NCBI GenBank assembly: GCA_008933995.1
Contig: WARS01000025.1
Location: 7,547,477-7,611,476 of the forward strand
Length of the DNA stretch: 64,000 nucleotides
Direction of reading: 5' to 3'
Origin: Datnioides undecimradiatus
Lineage: Eukaryota; Chordata; Actinopteri; Lobotiformes; Datnioididae
Every line of letters starts with the position of its first letter. Within the stretch, counting starts at the first letter, position 1. The translations under genes and the position numbers were made by a program. Positions 1-13,392 of this stretch are shown here, piece after piece. Under the pieces are notes generated by a model, which made no database searches, was not told the origin of the DNA, and worked only from the letters and a program-made list of their open reading frames with translations.

Positions 1-485
1 GAATCAAAAATAAACATGCAACTTCCTGTTGGGTTTTCAAAATAAAGCGCGCAACAAAATCATTTCCCATTTTATGAGCGGTGGATGAGCAGCGTGGGAC
101 CAACTCCGGTAACTGTTGTTGTTGTTGACATTGTGGAAAAAGTGGATTTGGTTGGATTTAGGTATCTAAATCACTTAGGGTCAAGGAAAAGATCAAATAT
201 GGGTTCAGATAAGTGTGTTATTTATGAAAATCAAGTTACATCACCCAAGTTACAATCATTACATACCGCTAGAGTTCAAAATAATCAACTTTGATGATTG
301 GTTTCATTAGAGAAATGGTCACCTGACGCCAGCGGCACATCAAAGCATCACCGTCACTTCCTTTCTGACGAGCAGTTGGCCTCTGTCATGGGGGGGGAAG
401 GTCGTGTGTGCGCATGTAGAGGAGGGAGAGAGGGTGTGCGTGTACGTGCAGGACAGAAATGGAGCGGCGAGAGGTAAAAGAGATT

Positions 486-552
486 TTAAGAAGTGCAGGA
501 GAAGTGCAAGCAAGAGAGAGAGAGAGGGAGAGAGGTCTGAGAGTGAGGGAGT

Positions 553-588
<36 letters not shown>

Positions 589-600
589 AGGGAGATGTAG
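486..600 (+). repeat. GA-rich tract joined to a (GT)n microsatellite
   Basis: A purine-rich run (GAGAGAGAGAGAGGGAGAGA and neighbours, 486-550) leads into about 33 bases of alternating TG at 554-586. The open frames on both strands here are repeat artefacts. Confidence 0.9.
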
Positions 601-3136
601 CGCTGGCGGTAAGGTGAAAAGGATAAAGACAAAGTAGAGTAAGGGAAGAATAAAAGCAGGGTTGGGGGGGGGGGTCACGTTGCTTTATGTAATTTACAGG
701 TCAGCGTCCGTGTGCCGTGTTTGGAAAAACTCATTTTTAGAAAGAAACGCTGGTAACGGCGTGCTCGGGGTCAATTTTGCTTATCCTGCAGACGATATTT
801 TGCACAGATCGACGCCTAATTTTGCACATAGTCAGTTTCTGACCTGTTGAGAACCAAATGGAGTCTGGCGGTGCAACTTTTGCTCAAGCTCAAACAGAAG
901 AAATCAGGCTGTTCCTGTAATTTAACGTATTTATCCACGAACAGACTGTTTCCACGTGACTGCACGGGTCTTTCTGGCGTTTAGCTGCAAACAAGCGTCA
1001 GCGCATCTGATTTCAAGTGTTGAGTCGACTTTTCTTCACATAATCAATGGATTTTTTTTGGTTTAAAACTGATTTTGAAAGCAAAAATATTGAATAAAAC
1101 CTGTTTTTTTTTTTAGTGTCAAGTGGTTAAATCGGTCCAGTGCGTTAACCTGCTCCTGCTCGCAGATCAACATGCCTTTATTCTGCACAAATCCCAAAAC
1201 CTGTTGACCTCCAAGTCTGTTGCGATGTTGTGGAAGTATGTGTTTCTGCTTTTAGACAGAAATGTGGGCTCTTCTTTTGTGCACGCTGCACGTTTTGTTG
1301 CAGTAAAAACCATAAAATGCCTGACAAACACTGCCTCGTCCTGCAGGTCTCGACTAGAAAACGCTACATGCACGGCGTAACCGTGAGAAACTGGCGCGCT
1401 AACGGGGCTCGGTGTGATCTGAGGGTGTAAAATAAATGTTTTCAGTCAGGAAACACAAAGTCTGACAAAACGTAGAGCAGGCTCCGCCGTCACTGCTCAT
1501 AGACGCCTCCAAAGTGCACACGCGGGCACACTTCTGATTCTGGTTCAAGTTTTCGGAGCTTTTGTGCCGCAGCGCGAGCCGCTCGCTAACGGGCCGCGCT
1601 GCTCAAGAGCAAAGGCTGAGAGATTAAACGTCCTTTTCATGTGTGAGCGAGGAAGAAAAACCGCAGCTCAGCTTGTTTCACGCATCTTGTTAGATTCAAG
1701 ATTATAATATTAGACTCTAATCCTGATTTGGACAATTATAGCATATCCATTTATTTGCAGGAGCAGAGACGAAGGCGGCGCATGCTCCCCTCTCTCTTTC
1801 ATTCTCTGCCTCAGAATTAGCACTTGCGTCATCAGCGGTTTGCACGTACAGTACCTCTTACACACCTTGTTACCGCACACACACACGCTCAGCGTCGAGC
1901 TCCATTAGCTCATGAAGCCTACAACACTTCCCAAAGTCACATTTCCCATTAGGTCCTATGGCTCAGCGTGGCATTAGAGATATAAAAAGGCACAGTGGAT
2001 TAGACAAACTCATTAGCCTTCCAGTATGACTCATCTCCATACGGCGCGGAGCGTTTACACTGACTCCCTGACCCATTATCGCACGTTGTGTCTGCAAAAC
2101 ACAAGGTGGCTGGATTTTAATTGAACGCGTCTCCAATATTTGTCGTTTTTCTGTTATTATCACAAAAAAAACCAGATAATAAATATATAGATTTCAACCT
2201 AATCTGCACGTCTTGGTTAGGACATTGCTGAAAAAGAGATTTTTAATCAACGAGGCTTCACTCCCGGTTAAATAAACGGATCATTTGTTATTTTGTTTGT
2301 TATGTTGTATCGCCTCCTAGTTAAAAATGAAACAAAATAAATAAAAAACTATCATCAACAGTGTCAGATGCTTTATTTTATTTAATTTTATGCCATTTAT
2401 ATCAAAGTATATCTTGTCGGCGGGATAAAAAGAGCTATGCATGTGGGAAAACCCTGTACATTATCCTCATTTAAATGCACTTGCACCATTTTAAATGCTG
2501 ATTTTAGCTTCACGCGTACAGTACATGAGTCAGACGTTCCTGAATATAAATAGAAACCACCTTCACTAATTTCAGCAGAGGTGTCTTGCACTGTAAATGA
2601 CAGGAAATCCAAAGGAGTGCCCAGAGTGTTTCGCTGTAAAGATCTTTAAAGAGCGAGGCCGGGAAATTCATCACTGGAGACACTCGAGACTTCGTATGGA
2701 TCAGGAATCTGCTGAGTGTAACATTAAATACATCTTTTTCTTATATAACCTGGGTTTATCTTTCATAACCAGCAGTAAACAAGTATTTAAATCAGCAAAC
2801 ATCTTTTTTTTTTTGGAGTGGAAAGGACATTTTCCCGTTACGCCGTTCGCCGCCTTAGACCTCAAGTGACCCATGGACAGTTTATTTGTCTCATGATGTT
2901 TGTGAGTCACATTAAATACGGCTAAATGATCAGAAATCTCAGCATATGCATAAAATAACTCTTACTCTAATGAAATCAGTGCATGATATATTGTCAGTGG
3001 TGTGTAGATATTGCATGCTACGGCTAAATTAGCCACGCTGGTTGTATCTGCAGAGTTAGCCACATTAGCTCAGGCAGTTAGGAGGTGTCTTGTAGAAGCT
3101 CCACTGGTTTCACCCAACAGAGGCAGAGATTGGACG

Positions 3137-3351
3137 GTGTGTGTGTGTGTGTGTTTGGGTTGCTTCCTTATGGCGTGCACCACACAGCCGCTGTCGAGTC
3201 AGTGTGTGAAGGTCAAGGACACGCTCTCGCTCTCTCTCTCTCTCTCTCATCAGTTACCCACTGGCCATCTGTGCCCCCGGTGTCTCTCTGCTTTTCTCCG
3301 CTGACCACGTTAAACTCACACTCTACCAAAATAAATAAATAAATAAATAAC
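3137..3351 (+). repeat. Three short microsatellites: GT, CT and AAAT
   Basis: GT repeats lie at 3137-3155, CT repeats at 3230-3248 and AAAT repeats at about 3330-3351, separated by unique sequence. Confidence 0.85.
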
Positions 3352-4618
3352 ACATCTTGGAAGTGTTACCACTCTGGAGCTGGTGGTCACAGCCAGAGAG
3401 GAGCGCCACCCCGCTGGAGGAAAGGACGCTGGAGGCGCCACGACGTGGAGAAAAGGACAGAATAACACAGCTCGGGAGTCGAAGCCTTGGAAAATTGTCC
3501 TTTTCAGACCACCGTAGAATGCATTACGGTCTGTTTAATTGAGAAATATGAGCCTATTTCTTTAAAAATCGTATTTTGGCTCGGGTGTTGATCAGCACAG
3601 ATGCATACAGTATATATATAATAACTCATATAACACGCTGCTGTTACTTCCAAGGTCACTTTGCTGAATTTAGCAGGTGAGAAAGCTGAATTATTTGATC
3701 TTGGTGCTCAGTTGCAGGCAGAAGAACCACGTGTCAGGCTAAAGACACACATGCTGTACCTTCACATTATAAACTAACATGCTAGCAAACGCATGCAGCA
3801 GCCGTGTGGCTACATCTGCATGCATTTCTTGTTTCTAGTATTCACTGTCTCTGCAGCTTTGCTCCTTGTTCTTGAGAGTAACTGTCTTTGTAGCGCTAAA
3901 ATGCCTTTGTTGCTAGCTATTTGCTAACACTGCAGCATTTTCAGCCACAGCACCAGACAATCAGAGATCTCAGAGCCCAACTGGAGCTGGAGATTGACAC
4001 GTCTTCCCTGTGCGCAGCCAACAAGAGAGGTGGAGTTCACGATCTACGGCCACATTGATTGAGCAGGAAATCAACACCATCCCAATATGAAGACCCACCA
4101 TAAACACTTTGGATTGGTTCCTTTAATGCTTTCTGGTTGTTTCCACACAGCTTTAGCTACAGAAACTGGGGAACAGCCCTCAGGTTGTAGTTGGGAGAAG
4201 GCCATAAAACCAAAACAAAGAGCCTAGAGGATGGAGTTTAGATTTTAGGGGGATCTATAGGCAGAAATGTATTATTATAGTCATAACTGTGTTTTCATCG
4301 GTGTGTATTCACTCGAAAATAAGAATTAGCATGTCTGCTTCCACAGAGCTGCTGCCATGTTTCTACAGTAGCCCAGAAGGGACAAACCAAAGGCTGAAAT
4401 GCTATAAATGTGGACAGAAGTGAGTGGAAACGCAGAGATGGGCGACCCCTTTCACATTTTAATCCACTGTTAATGTACAAAGTATTGATTAGAGCGGCTG
4501 AAGGCTTCACCCAGCTCGACACGCGTCCTCCATCAAACCAGACGGTCTTATTACTTTCTCTTCTACCTGTGTTGTCAGTGCATCCATCACGTATCCTGCC
4601 ATCCGTAAACGGCCCCCT

Positions 4619-4647
4619 TTCTTCTTCTTCTTCTTCTTCTTCTTCTT
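4619..4647 (+). repeat. (TTC)n microsatellite
   Basis: Nine to ten TTC units give the lysine or glutamate runs seen in minus-strand frames here and serine runs on the plus strand; none is supported as coding. Confidence 0.9.
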
Positions 4648-7600
4648 GTGATCTGTAACCAAGTCTAAACATCCCCGGAGCGACCCCACCACCTCCCCCC
4701 TCCCGCCGCGGCTCGATACGTTGACACAATGTCCAACGATTTCTCATTACGACGATTAGCGCGCGGCTGCTAACGTTTAAGCCCCGGATGAAATCGATGT
4801 CGCCAGGATAACTCGCAGTGGGTTGTGTTTTCCCTGCAGCTTTGCGCTTTCAAAACTCAAAGAAGTCCATCGGGGCGTCTTTAGAGTGACACTATTTGAC
4901 CTCCTGACGAAGCAAAATCGCACGTTTCCCCGTCGGCGTCCATATTTGTTGCACGTTGGAAGCTGGAAGTGGCACTATTTTACGTTTTTCTAGTTTTCAT
5001 ACATAACAGAGGCTCTTATTATTCATGGAAACTGGAAGTGCTTTTTAGTGTTTGGTAGACATACATTTAAGAGTATTACACTCACTGGAATCAAGTCTCT
5101 TTGAGCTTCCTACAGGAAACCGAAATGCTTATTTGGCTATTAAACAATCAATTTAAGCAATGCTGAAAAACCTGTTTAAACTTCCAGGTTTTGTCTTTCT
5201 GGGACTAACGTGAATGATGTCATTACTGCGCTGAGCTGAGGTCAGACAACGTCAGTGTGAACCGGCGCTGCAGGAGACACGATGCGTTGTTTTGTTCGTG
5301 AGTTTTGTTTTATTTCCTGCAATAAAAAACACAGACGATCGATTTTATCCAGAGCTTCAGTGGTTAGCGTCCGGGTGCTAATCGTCACAATGGGAACAAC
5401 ACACACGCACGTGCACGAGCGTCACATACCATGCACTGCTAGCTAGCTAGTGTCCCATGATCAGCTCCAAAACAAAGTGCTGAATTATGATGATTGTGCA
5501 GTATTTTTAATATGCATTTGAATCGTTCGTCAATAACAGCCTAATTTTAAGTGTGATCCATGATTAAAAACAGGTAAAAAATGAAATAAAAAGGCAAAAA
5601 CAGAGAATTATTAATACCAAACCATGTCAGAAATGACACAAATCATGTTTTCAGGCGACCTCCTGTTATATTAAATGTAGTGTGAGTGTTATATAGTTCA
5701 TAGTTCCCTCATTATGGTGTCAAAACATGCAGAAACTGGCAAAACAGTCCTCACCAAACCACCGTGACAACATAATAAGGCTTTTTCCCACTCTTAAGTT
5801 CACCCTAGAGTCCGTTTCCCCAGCCGTTATCCTCCAGGATCGCCATGGACACCGGGACTCTCTCCATGCCAGCGGAGCAGCTTCTACGTCCTGTCTCTGT
5901 GGTAACCTCTGGGTGCTCTCAGGGACCCCAGATGTGTCGAGCAGGGCGTGGAAACAAACTGAGACGCATCAGACACAACCAGATTTGGGATACAAAGCTC
6001 GAACCGTCCCTCTGGGGCTGGACTATTAATACTTCATCTATGATCCAACGTGTCTGTCAAAGGGCGTTGAGATCGTGAGCATGAAGACGACGCCTCACCC
6101 CGACGCTTACAGTACGTGATCTCACTTTTAAACTAGCGGCCGGAGTCTGCAGGACCGCTGCGAAAACAACACTGACCAGGCGTGCAAAAAGCAAAAGGTC
6201 CGCCGAGCATCGTCTGCGTCGAGCCGCACCTCCGACGGCTCCTGACAGCTCACGAATAAAGGGTTTCAAGATTCTTCTGAGGCTCAAAGCGGTTTGTGCG
6301 TGGGAAACCGCTATTTTTAGACCGTCCACTCAAGACATGTTAGATGAGAGGAGTTATGACAGGGAGCTATTATCAGTATGATAATTTCATGCCACTCTGG
6401 GCAGGGTTATGTGTGTATATATAAACACCTGAGAAGCATTTATTCTCTTCTAAAAATACTTCCCGCGACCTTCGGCCCTCACTTCGGGGGCTTTGGGTAC
6501 ATATTTTGAAGCAGTGTGGATAACCCGGACACAGATCTGAAGAGACTTTGCTCGTTTTTTATGACAATATTATTATTTTTAATGCGTTTTTCCGTGCTTG
6601 TGAAGGTTGCGGAAGCTGACGCGTGCTTGTTCTGCAGCTTTTAAAAACGCTGCGCGCTTGATTTCGGCCTCCCACGCTCACATCGCACGCTGATGTGGAC
6701 TGTCAGGGACCAGAGGGGTTGGACTGAGAAGATACACTATTAGTTGTGATTTACTTTAATCCTTCAAAATGAAAAGAATGAGAAAATGTGTTTTTTGTGT
6801 TTCGGAATGAACATATTATTAATTAGGCCATTGCACGGAAGGGTTGCATCCCTCGAGGCTCAGACGAACACTGACGTTTTGTTGTGTTTTGTGACTTCTG
6901 CGTGACCGCCCTGCAGACAAAACACAACCAGTGATCAATTCCAGACGATTCATCCCAGAGAGAGACGCATTTTCGGGGGAAACGCGCTATAAAACCTGAT
7001 TTTTTTCACCTTTTTTTCCCTTAAACTTGCTGATTATTTCCGGCTTTATGCAAAAATATAACAGATATTCATTGTGGACCTCACTGTATGCACATAAATA
7101 TCATATTTTCCTTATTTAAAATGTTCCTTTTATTCTAAATTTAAAGATTTCTGAATATTAATCAATGTGCACGTGGAGCAGGAAGGGCTACACCTTCATA
7201 ATCACACATGACTGTGCAGTACTCAGCATTTCTGTACTGTCATTAGCCAGTTTATTAGACAATGCAATGTAACACTGCTGTCAGTCAGGTCGGGCTGCAC
7301 CACAAACTCTCACCTACATTCATTTTAGATAATAAACTGGCGACTGAGTGTGAATCTTAAAGGACGTCTGCAGCCGGTCTTCAGGATGTAACTCCCTGAA
7401 GCACCGCAGGTAAAAACACAAGACGTGTGCAGCTGCTATTGATAATGTGCTATCTGCACTCTGGAATGGTTCGTCTCTGCATCTCCAGATATCTCTGTCG
7501 GGTGTTTTGGGCCTCGAGGAGGATGCCGATCACGTGGTGTGAGCAGAGGTCAGGAGGGGGCGAAGCGAGCCGGCGTTTCGCTTCAAATGCTGGCTCGTCA

Positions 7601-10095
7601 CCGGGTGAGCGCACGCGAGCGGAGTCGCAGCCACTCTGACGTCTAATGCCCGTGATCGAGGACAGGAATCGGGCTCTGAGCGCTGACCAGGGTCACGATT
7701 AGGTGCCTCGTTACCTGATTTGCAACCCCGGCGCTCAAATAACCTCCACCGGGTTTGTCCCGACTGCGACCGACAGACATCAGCTGGCAGCTAATTTGCA
7801 GGACGCCACCGAAAACCATCAATATCAGCGCTTACACCTGTTCACACCAGCTCCGGTGCACGTTTCACATTACTCAAGCCAACGGGATCCGTGCCGCGCG
7901 CTAATCTAATCAGTCTGCCTTCTGCGGTGAACCTCCTCCCGTCTCTGTCTCCTTCCCGTGACTGTCTATCTGCCAGTGTCTCACCAGAGGGGGTAGCTGG
8001 CTGCGACCTACTTTGCGAAGCAGAACTGGAGCTGTCAGTCATGCAGCTGTGCGTCACATTGCTGAGGGGATACTGCTGCCTCACTCTGGCCCGCTTTCCT
8101 CAGCGCCACACTAGAAGCTTCCGCGGCTTCTAGGATGATGTTTGCTGCTCTTCCCCCCCTCTGGGTCTCTTTGCCATAAACAAGAAGCGAGGATTGGAGC
8201 TCTCTCTCTCTCTCAGTCTCTCTAAAAACCCAGTAGCTGTTGCGTAATGCAGCAAGCAGGATGTCTGGTGATCATCAAGTGGCTCCTCGGTAGGTAAAAC
8301 ATGATTCAGGCCTCCTTCACGTCCAGCGGCTCCATTAGCGCAGGAAGGTGGCGTTTACGTCCATTAGCCCAGAATAAATGGCGGCTGAATTATTGAGAGC
8401 ATCTACCCGGCGAACGACTGCCAATCCATTAACTAAACAGGATGTGGCTGGCAGGAGGCGGCTTCGAGTCAACATTTCTTTTACCTACAGCTGCATTTAT
8501 GACTCGTTAATGTCTGCATCAAGCTTGAGTCGATGCCGTGCACTCCTTGAACAGCTAAAACATCACATATGAACTGTATCTTGCAGTAATCCAAGATAAA
8601 AGCAGAGAAGAAGGTGACTACGGGCGGATCAGCCCAACGTTTTTGACTGGCGACCCTTCAAAACGAAGCAATATCGACTCGTAAACCCTTTGCCACAGGT
8701 TGCATTGGTGTGACTTACGGGGAGTTCAACCAAAAAATGGGATCCGTGATCAAATATTCCCAACTCAAGTGCTCCTTGCAGGCATTTGCCAGAGCTTTCG
8801 ACCACCCTTCTGGGCTTTTTCATCATGCTGCATTGGATTTTAGTGATAAAAAGATAGTATAAAGCTGCATGAAAGCACCTCAAACGTTACTTAGTACTTA
8901 GAAGAGTGTGAGTGACTCCGTCAGAAGCTAAGAGCCTGAGCGGGTCTAAAGAAACCACTTTCCCCTCCCGGTTATGTGCTACGTCTGAGGTTCCTCCTCA
9001 ACTGCAAATATCTTTCATTTCAGCCGTTACTTGATTGAAGCTCCAGCTCCGCTCTTCTTCACGCCTCGTGCATCCAGCTGCTGCAAACCAAGACGACGCC
9101 GTCCAGCGAGCTGTAAAACACTGACTGGAGACAAGTGTTCATTCGCTTTACGACAACCTTGGGCGAGCGCGCGCGCATGTGGGACGGACGCCGGGCGCTT
9201 TCTTGGGATGAGAGCTGTTGTGGACGGGAGACAAGCAGCAGGAAAGAAGTTATAGAGCGAGTTACGGCCCGAACTGAGCTCATGTCTGAACAGTGGGTGG
9301 AGGGAGGGAAACACGGGTGACGCGACCTTTATTTGCACTTTTCTAAACACTGAGAAGCGACGCGTTGCTCTTGAAACACGACAGGGCGATTTCTGTCGCG
9401 CTGCAAAACTGGCAACCAGCAGACCAGCAGCAGGCGACGCACGAGGAAGCCACCGCTACCTGGTCCGAGAGGAGCAGCAGCACGCCGCAAACCTGCAAAT
9501 AACGATGTCTGGCTGCTTCCAAAGTTCCTAGCTGCTCCAGTTTACAGTCTGATTAGCGTCATGGACTGGAGGGGACACACTGAACGAACGGCCAACAGGA
9601 GCAATGAGGGGTTCAGCCTCTTGCTCAAAGACGGTTCAGCATGCGGCCTGGAAGAGGTCGGGACTGACCCACCGATCCTCTGAGCCACAGCCGCGTCGTC
9701 ATATTAGATCCAAACTACATTGCAGCTTGTCTATATGAACACATATCTACATAGAAATGCAGAACAAGAAGCTAAATTGTTGCATTTTGCCTTTTTTTGG
9801 CCTCCACACAGACAGTCCGCTGACACGCTCAGACTACAAACAGACTCCAGACTCTGTGACTTCCTCGATTCTTAAAGAGCATCTCAAGGCTTGAAGTTAA
9901 AGACTCGAGCCTCGCTTGTGACTTCCACATGTGCTGCTCCACGCCCACCCCCCCTCCACCACCGACGGGACGCCTCTCCTGTTTTCCACTTCCTCTTCCA
10001 TCTCCCTGTATCTCTTTCCTCTCCTTTCTCCTTCATGTGAAAAGCGAATCACGTTTCCCGTCCGCAAACTCGAGGAAATCATCAATTAGCGCTGT

Positions 10096-10114
10096 CACAT
10101 TGACGGCCAAATAT
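10096..10114 (+). repeat. 19-bp exact direct repeat, first copy
   Basis: CACATTGACGGCCAAATAT recurs identically at 12888-12906. The flanks differ, and neither copy lies in a repeat I recognise. Confidence 0.8.
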
Positions 10115-10356
10115 AGACGGGCGCCGCGGCCGCGTGCGTGTCATAGCAACTGCACATCAATGCTGGATGACAAAATGAGAACACAGCTAGTCATCTTACG
10201 GGCTGATTGTGTTCTTAGACGTCTGCATCAGCTGACGCGGCGCGGCGTTGTTTGGACGGCTGAAGGATGAGAAGCGTCTTATTTCACTGGAAGCTGACGG
10301 GAGGCCTGCGATACAGCTGCCCTGCCACAATGGGTTTTTACCACAACCCAAGAGAG

Positions 10357-10392
10357 AGTGTGTGTGTGTGTGTGTGTGTGCGTGTGTGTGTT
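10357..10392 (+). repeat. (GT)n microsatellite, interrupted once
   Basis: Alternating GT interrupted by a single C at 10381. Confidence 0.9.
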
Positions 10393-11881
10393 TCACCCAG
10401 GGCATTGTTGCATGATTATTTAATCCAGATATAGATGCAGCAGTTTTATTATTGCTGTCCTGGCTCCGATTTAAGCAAAGCATTCAGTTTTTAGGCGCCT
10501 TACAACTTAATATCATTATTAATTTATTCTTTTATTACGTTTTTATGTAATTATGCAATGCACAAGTAAAACCGTGAGGTGCACAGTCCCAGCTTTCGGT
10601 GCATGTGTGCAGCCACACACACCTTTAAAATATAGATTGCGTTATCGTTGTGTGCACAAACGTTGTCGTGGCGAGCTCATTTCATCACTTTCTTCTCGTG
10701 TGAAATACAAATCATCCGCTTTTTATGTCGCGCTCGCCCGCGGGTCAGAGGTCACGCTGTATTTCATCTCCATAAAGCGGGTCGGTCGTTCAGATTGGAC
10801 GTCTGTGGCGGGGGGGGGTAAATAAATAAAAGACTGGCCGAGAGTCAGACTGCATCGATTCAGTCGGAGAGGAGTGTCTGGTGGTTGCGTCATTGCGCTG
10901 CAACAAAACAGCTTTTTTTCCTTAAAACCGTAGCCAATAAGCAGAGGACGCACATCCCGCTGCAAGACAGCGATGAATAAACTGTCCCGTGTTTCAATAA
11001 CCTGCCAACCGAGCAGCCCGGCGGTGATACCTAAACACAGGTTTACGGTAAGCGCCGCTCGCAACACGGACAAAGCTGACACCGAACGTACTCCGTCGCT
11101 AATCCGAACTCCAGGGGATCCGCGATCAGCCGTGCATTTGTCTGCACATTACATGACTAATGCTGTCAGAGATGGAGGGAGATTGCTTCAGATTGGCCAA
11201 TCAAGACGGTAATTAGCTGCATTAGGCATTTCAGCGGCGAAGCCAGAGCCAAAGGCGGCAGATTAAAATGAGCTGCTGCTCTAATCTATATTCTGCGTGC
11301 GTCTGGAGACGGAGGGAATGATGGTAATGTACACAGAGTTAGGAACTCTCGAAGGAACAGCGCGTTTACTGCCCCCTGAAGCCGCCGCTCTTTTAAAGGC
11401 ACCCGTAAAGCACGAGACCTGTGATCCTCACATGCTGCAGCAGTGCAGCGGCGGCCCCAGACCGGAGCCTAATGGCCTCAGTCAAACGCTTCTTTGTTGG
11501 GAGACAATGGAAACATTTTGCTTTACAGAGAGACAGTCTGAGTAATTCGGTTAGCGGCGCGCTGTGTGAATAGCGCCGGCTTCTGCAGCACTGCGGCACT
11601 ATCTCGACGCACTGCATAGCCCGCTGTAACACGGACAAACCCGCAGAGAGCCGTAGTGGCAATAAGGCCGTTTAGAGGACCCCGTGCGATTACAATTTTC
11701 CTGTATTTCTCTAAAAAGGAGGCACAAATGTGAAATTCATCCACCGAGAACTAACAGGGGTAAAATTGGCTTTGATTGGGTGCACATCTGCCGTTTCCTC
11801 TGGCCGTGACGCAAACAGAGAATGGAGTAATTGTTGGAATTTACTTACTGGTACATGGACAAGCAATTTAGTCTACAGAGG

Positions 11882-11883
<2 letters not shown>

Positions 11884-11932
<49 letters not shown>
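11884..11932 (+). repeat. (GT)24 microsatellite
   Basis: An uninterrupted GT run of about 48 bases, one of the two longest GT tracts in the window. Confidence 0.95.
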
Positions 11933-11935
<3 letters not shown>

Positions 11936-12035
11936 TTTAACTTAAAGTAAGACAGATACAACGTGACAGAGGTTACTGATGGCGGCGATCGCGCCAAAGG
12001 GAGTTACGGTAAAACCCAGACGATGATGCAATTTT

Positions 12036-12059
12036 ATAATAATAATAATAATAATAATG
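12036..12059 (+). repeat. (AAT)8 microsatellite
   Basis: An uninterrupted AAT/TAA run followed by GATCATCCC. Confidence 0.9.
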
Positions 12060-12887
12060 ATCATCCCACATGTTGTGATGTGATTGATTGATAAAGTGCA
12101 TATTCCCTTAATCTGTTTATATAAGTTCAGGTTTAATCTATAATTTAGATAGAAATGTGTGAAAAACAGGGTTTATTAGGAGTTATATGACCTGAAAAGA
12201 GCCCTGCCTTTGTCAGACTGAGCAACCACTGGGCATTAAAGAGAGCTAAGAGTGTACTCTTTAAAATAATATCAAATATAGTGCAGTAAAATATTAATAA
12301 AGCTCCCTAAATCACAGCTAAACGAGGACACGCAGCAACGTTTAAAGTCCAGTTAATGAGCTGGTGACTGCAACAAAGCCGCCCCTCGACATCAGCTGCC
12401 GCACAGTAACATTAACAGCAGATACAGTTTTAAAATAAAAGGTTAAGTAGGTTTTGTATTGCTGGATTTATTCAATGTTCAACACCCGCCTGCACGATTT
12501 CATCCTGCCTCCTGTGCCTGCGTTCGGGTTCGAGCTCCCGCTAACACGGCGACAAGATGCTCCGGATGCTTTTAGTCAGACGCCGGCTGCAGCAAAAACA
12601 ATGACTCACGCGACAAATTAAGCATTCCTCACACCCGTTTCATTGCTTTGATGGTTTGAAGCTTTGTTTATCTGGGGACAGTTGACTAAGCGCGCTTTCT
12701 GCCTTTATTTTTCCAAAAAAAAAAGAAGCTCAAATTACATCCACTCCGTCTCTCCCACCCAGTCGTTCACTGTTTACTTTGTTTATTTACCAGGCAGACA
12801 ATCCCCCATTAATCAACAGCAAATGAGCTAATGCTTGTTTTCAAAAGAGCTTAAAGCTAATTTGAATGTGTTTCAGGTGATAAAAGG

Positions 12888-12906
12888 CACATTGACGGCC
12901 AAATAT
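12888..12906 (+). repeat. 19-bp exact direct repeat, second copy
   Basis: Identical to 10096-10114. Its last two bases are the first two of the left arm of the hairpin at 12905-12939. Confidence 0.8.
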
Positions 12907-12939
12907 CAGCTTGTCTCTCCGCTGGAAAGACAAGCTGAT
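12905..12939. repeat. Perfect 12-bp hairpin
   Basis: ATCAGCTTGTCT (12905-12916) and AGACAAGCTGAT (12928-12939) are exact inverted complements around the 11-nt loop CTCCGCTGGAA. No U-run follows and the stem is too short for a microRNA precursor. The 19-bp direct repeat described separately overlaps its left edge. Confidence 0.8.
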
Positions 12940-13068
12940 TCTCACACACACAACTGAATCGACTTATCCTATATATTCCTGTGCTACATTGAATATTTGA
13001 GTTTATTTAGCCTGTTTTATCACTTTGCATCGGGAAAATAAAGCCGTTGTGTTGCCCTCTCAAACTAA

Positions 13069-13392
13069 ACCAGACTCCTTTGATAAAAACAGCGATTTAA
13101 GCTCACAGAAACACGGGAGCTGTTCGTCCTCCGCCGCCTCGACTGGTTAGTTTGTTTGTGTTATTGTGCGATTTCGGCGAATCCGAACTGGCCGTTTAAA
13201 TCACAAAGGTCCCACGGTGACACAAACAAACTAGAAAATCGTGGCAGAGGTAGATTCGCAGCTCCCGTGTCCAGCAAAGTAAAATTAGGATTTTTGTCAA
13301 TGGAGTCTGGTGGATTTGAAGTGAGTATACATGGTTTGACCAAGACAAACAAGAAATTAAATCATAGCTCAAACACTCAAACTGATATTCTG
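13069..13392. mobile_element. Fold-back MITE-like repeat, copy A
   Basis: The left arm starts CCAGACTCCTTTGATAAAAA and the right arm ends in TTTTTGTCAATGGAGTCTGG near 13313. These are inverted complements with few mismatches. Further inside, AGTTTGTTTGTGTTATTGTG mirrors a block ending GACACAAACAAACT, so the roughly 245-bp core is one long imperfect palindrome. A tail (AAACTGATATTCTGC near 13380) resembles the tail of copy B. There is no coding capacity, consistent with a non-autonomous DNA transposon. The outer CCCTTTAA end seen in copies C and D was not found here. Confidence 0.6.

Noticed and set aside
404-637. Open frames over the GA/GT tract, with poly Cys-Val or His-Thr runs
   Set aside because: Created by alternating GT/CA; open on both strands at once, no domain, no codon bias. 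The same applies at 17.7, 24.2, 37.3 and 48.3 kb.
862-878. ATGGAGTCTGGCGG resembling the right arm of the fold-back MITE
   Set aside because: Isolated short match with no left arm within several hundred bases.
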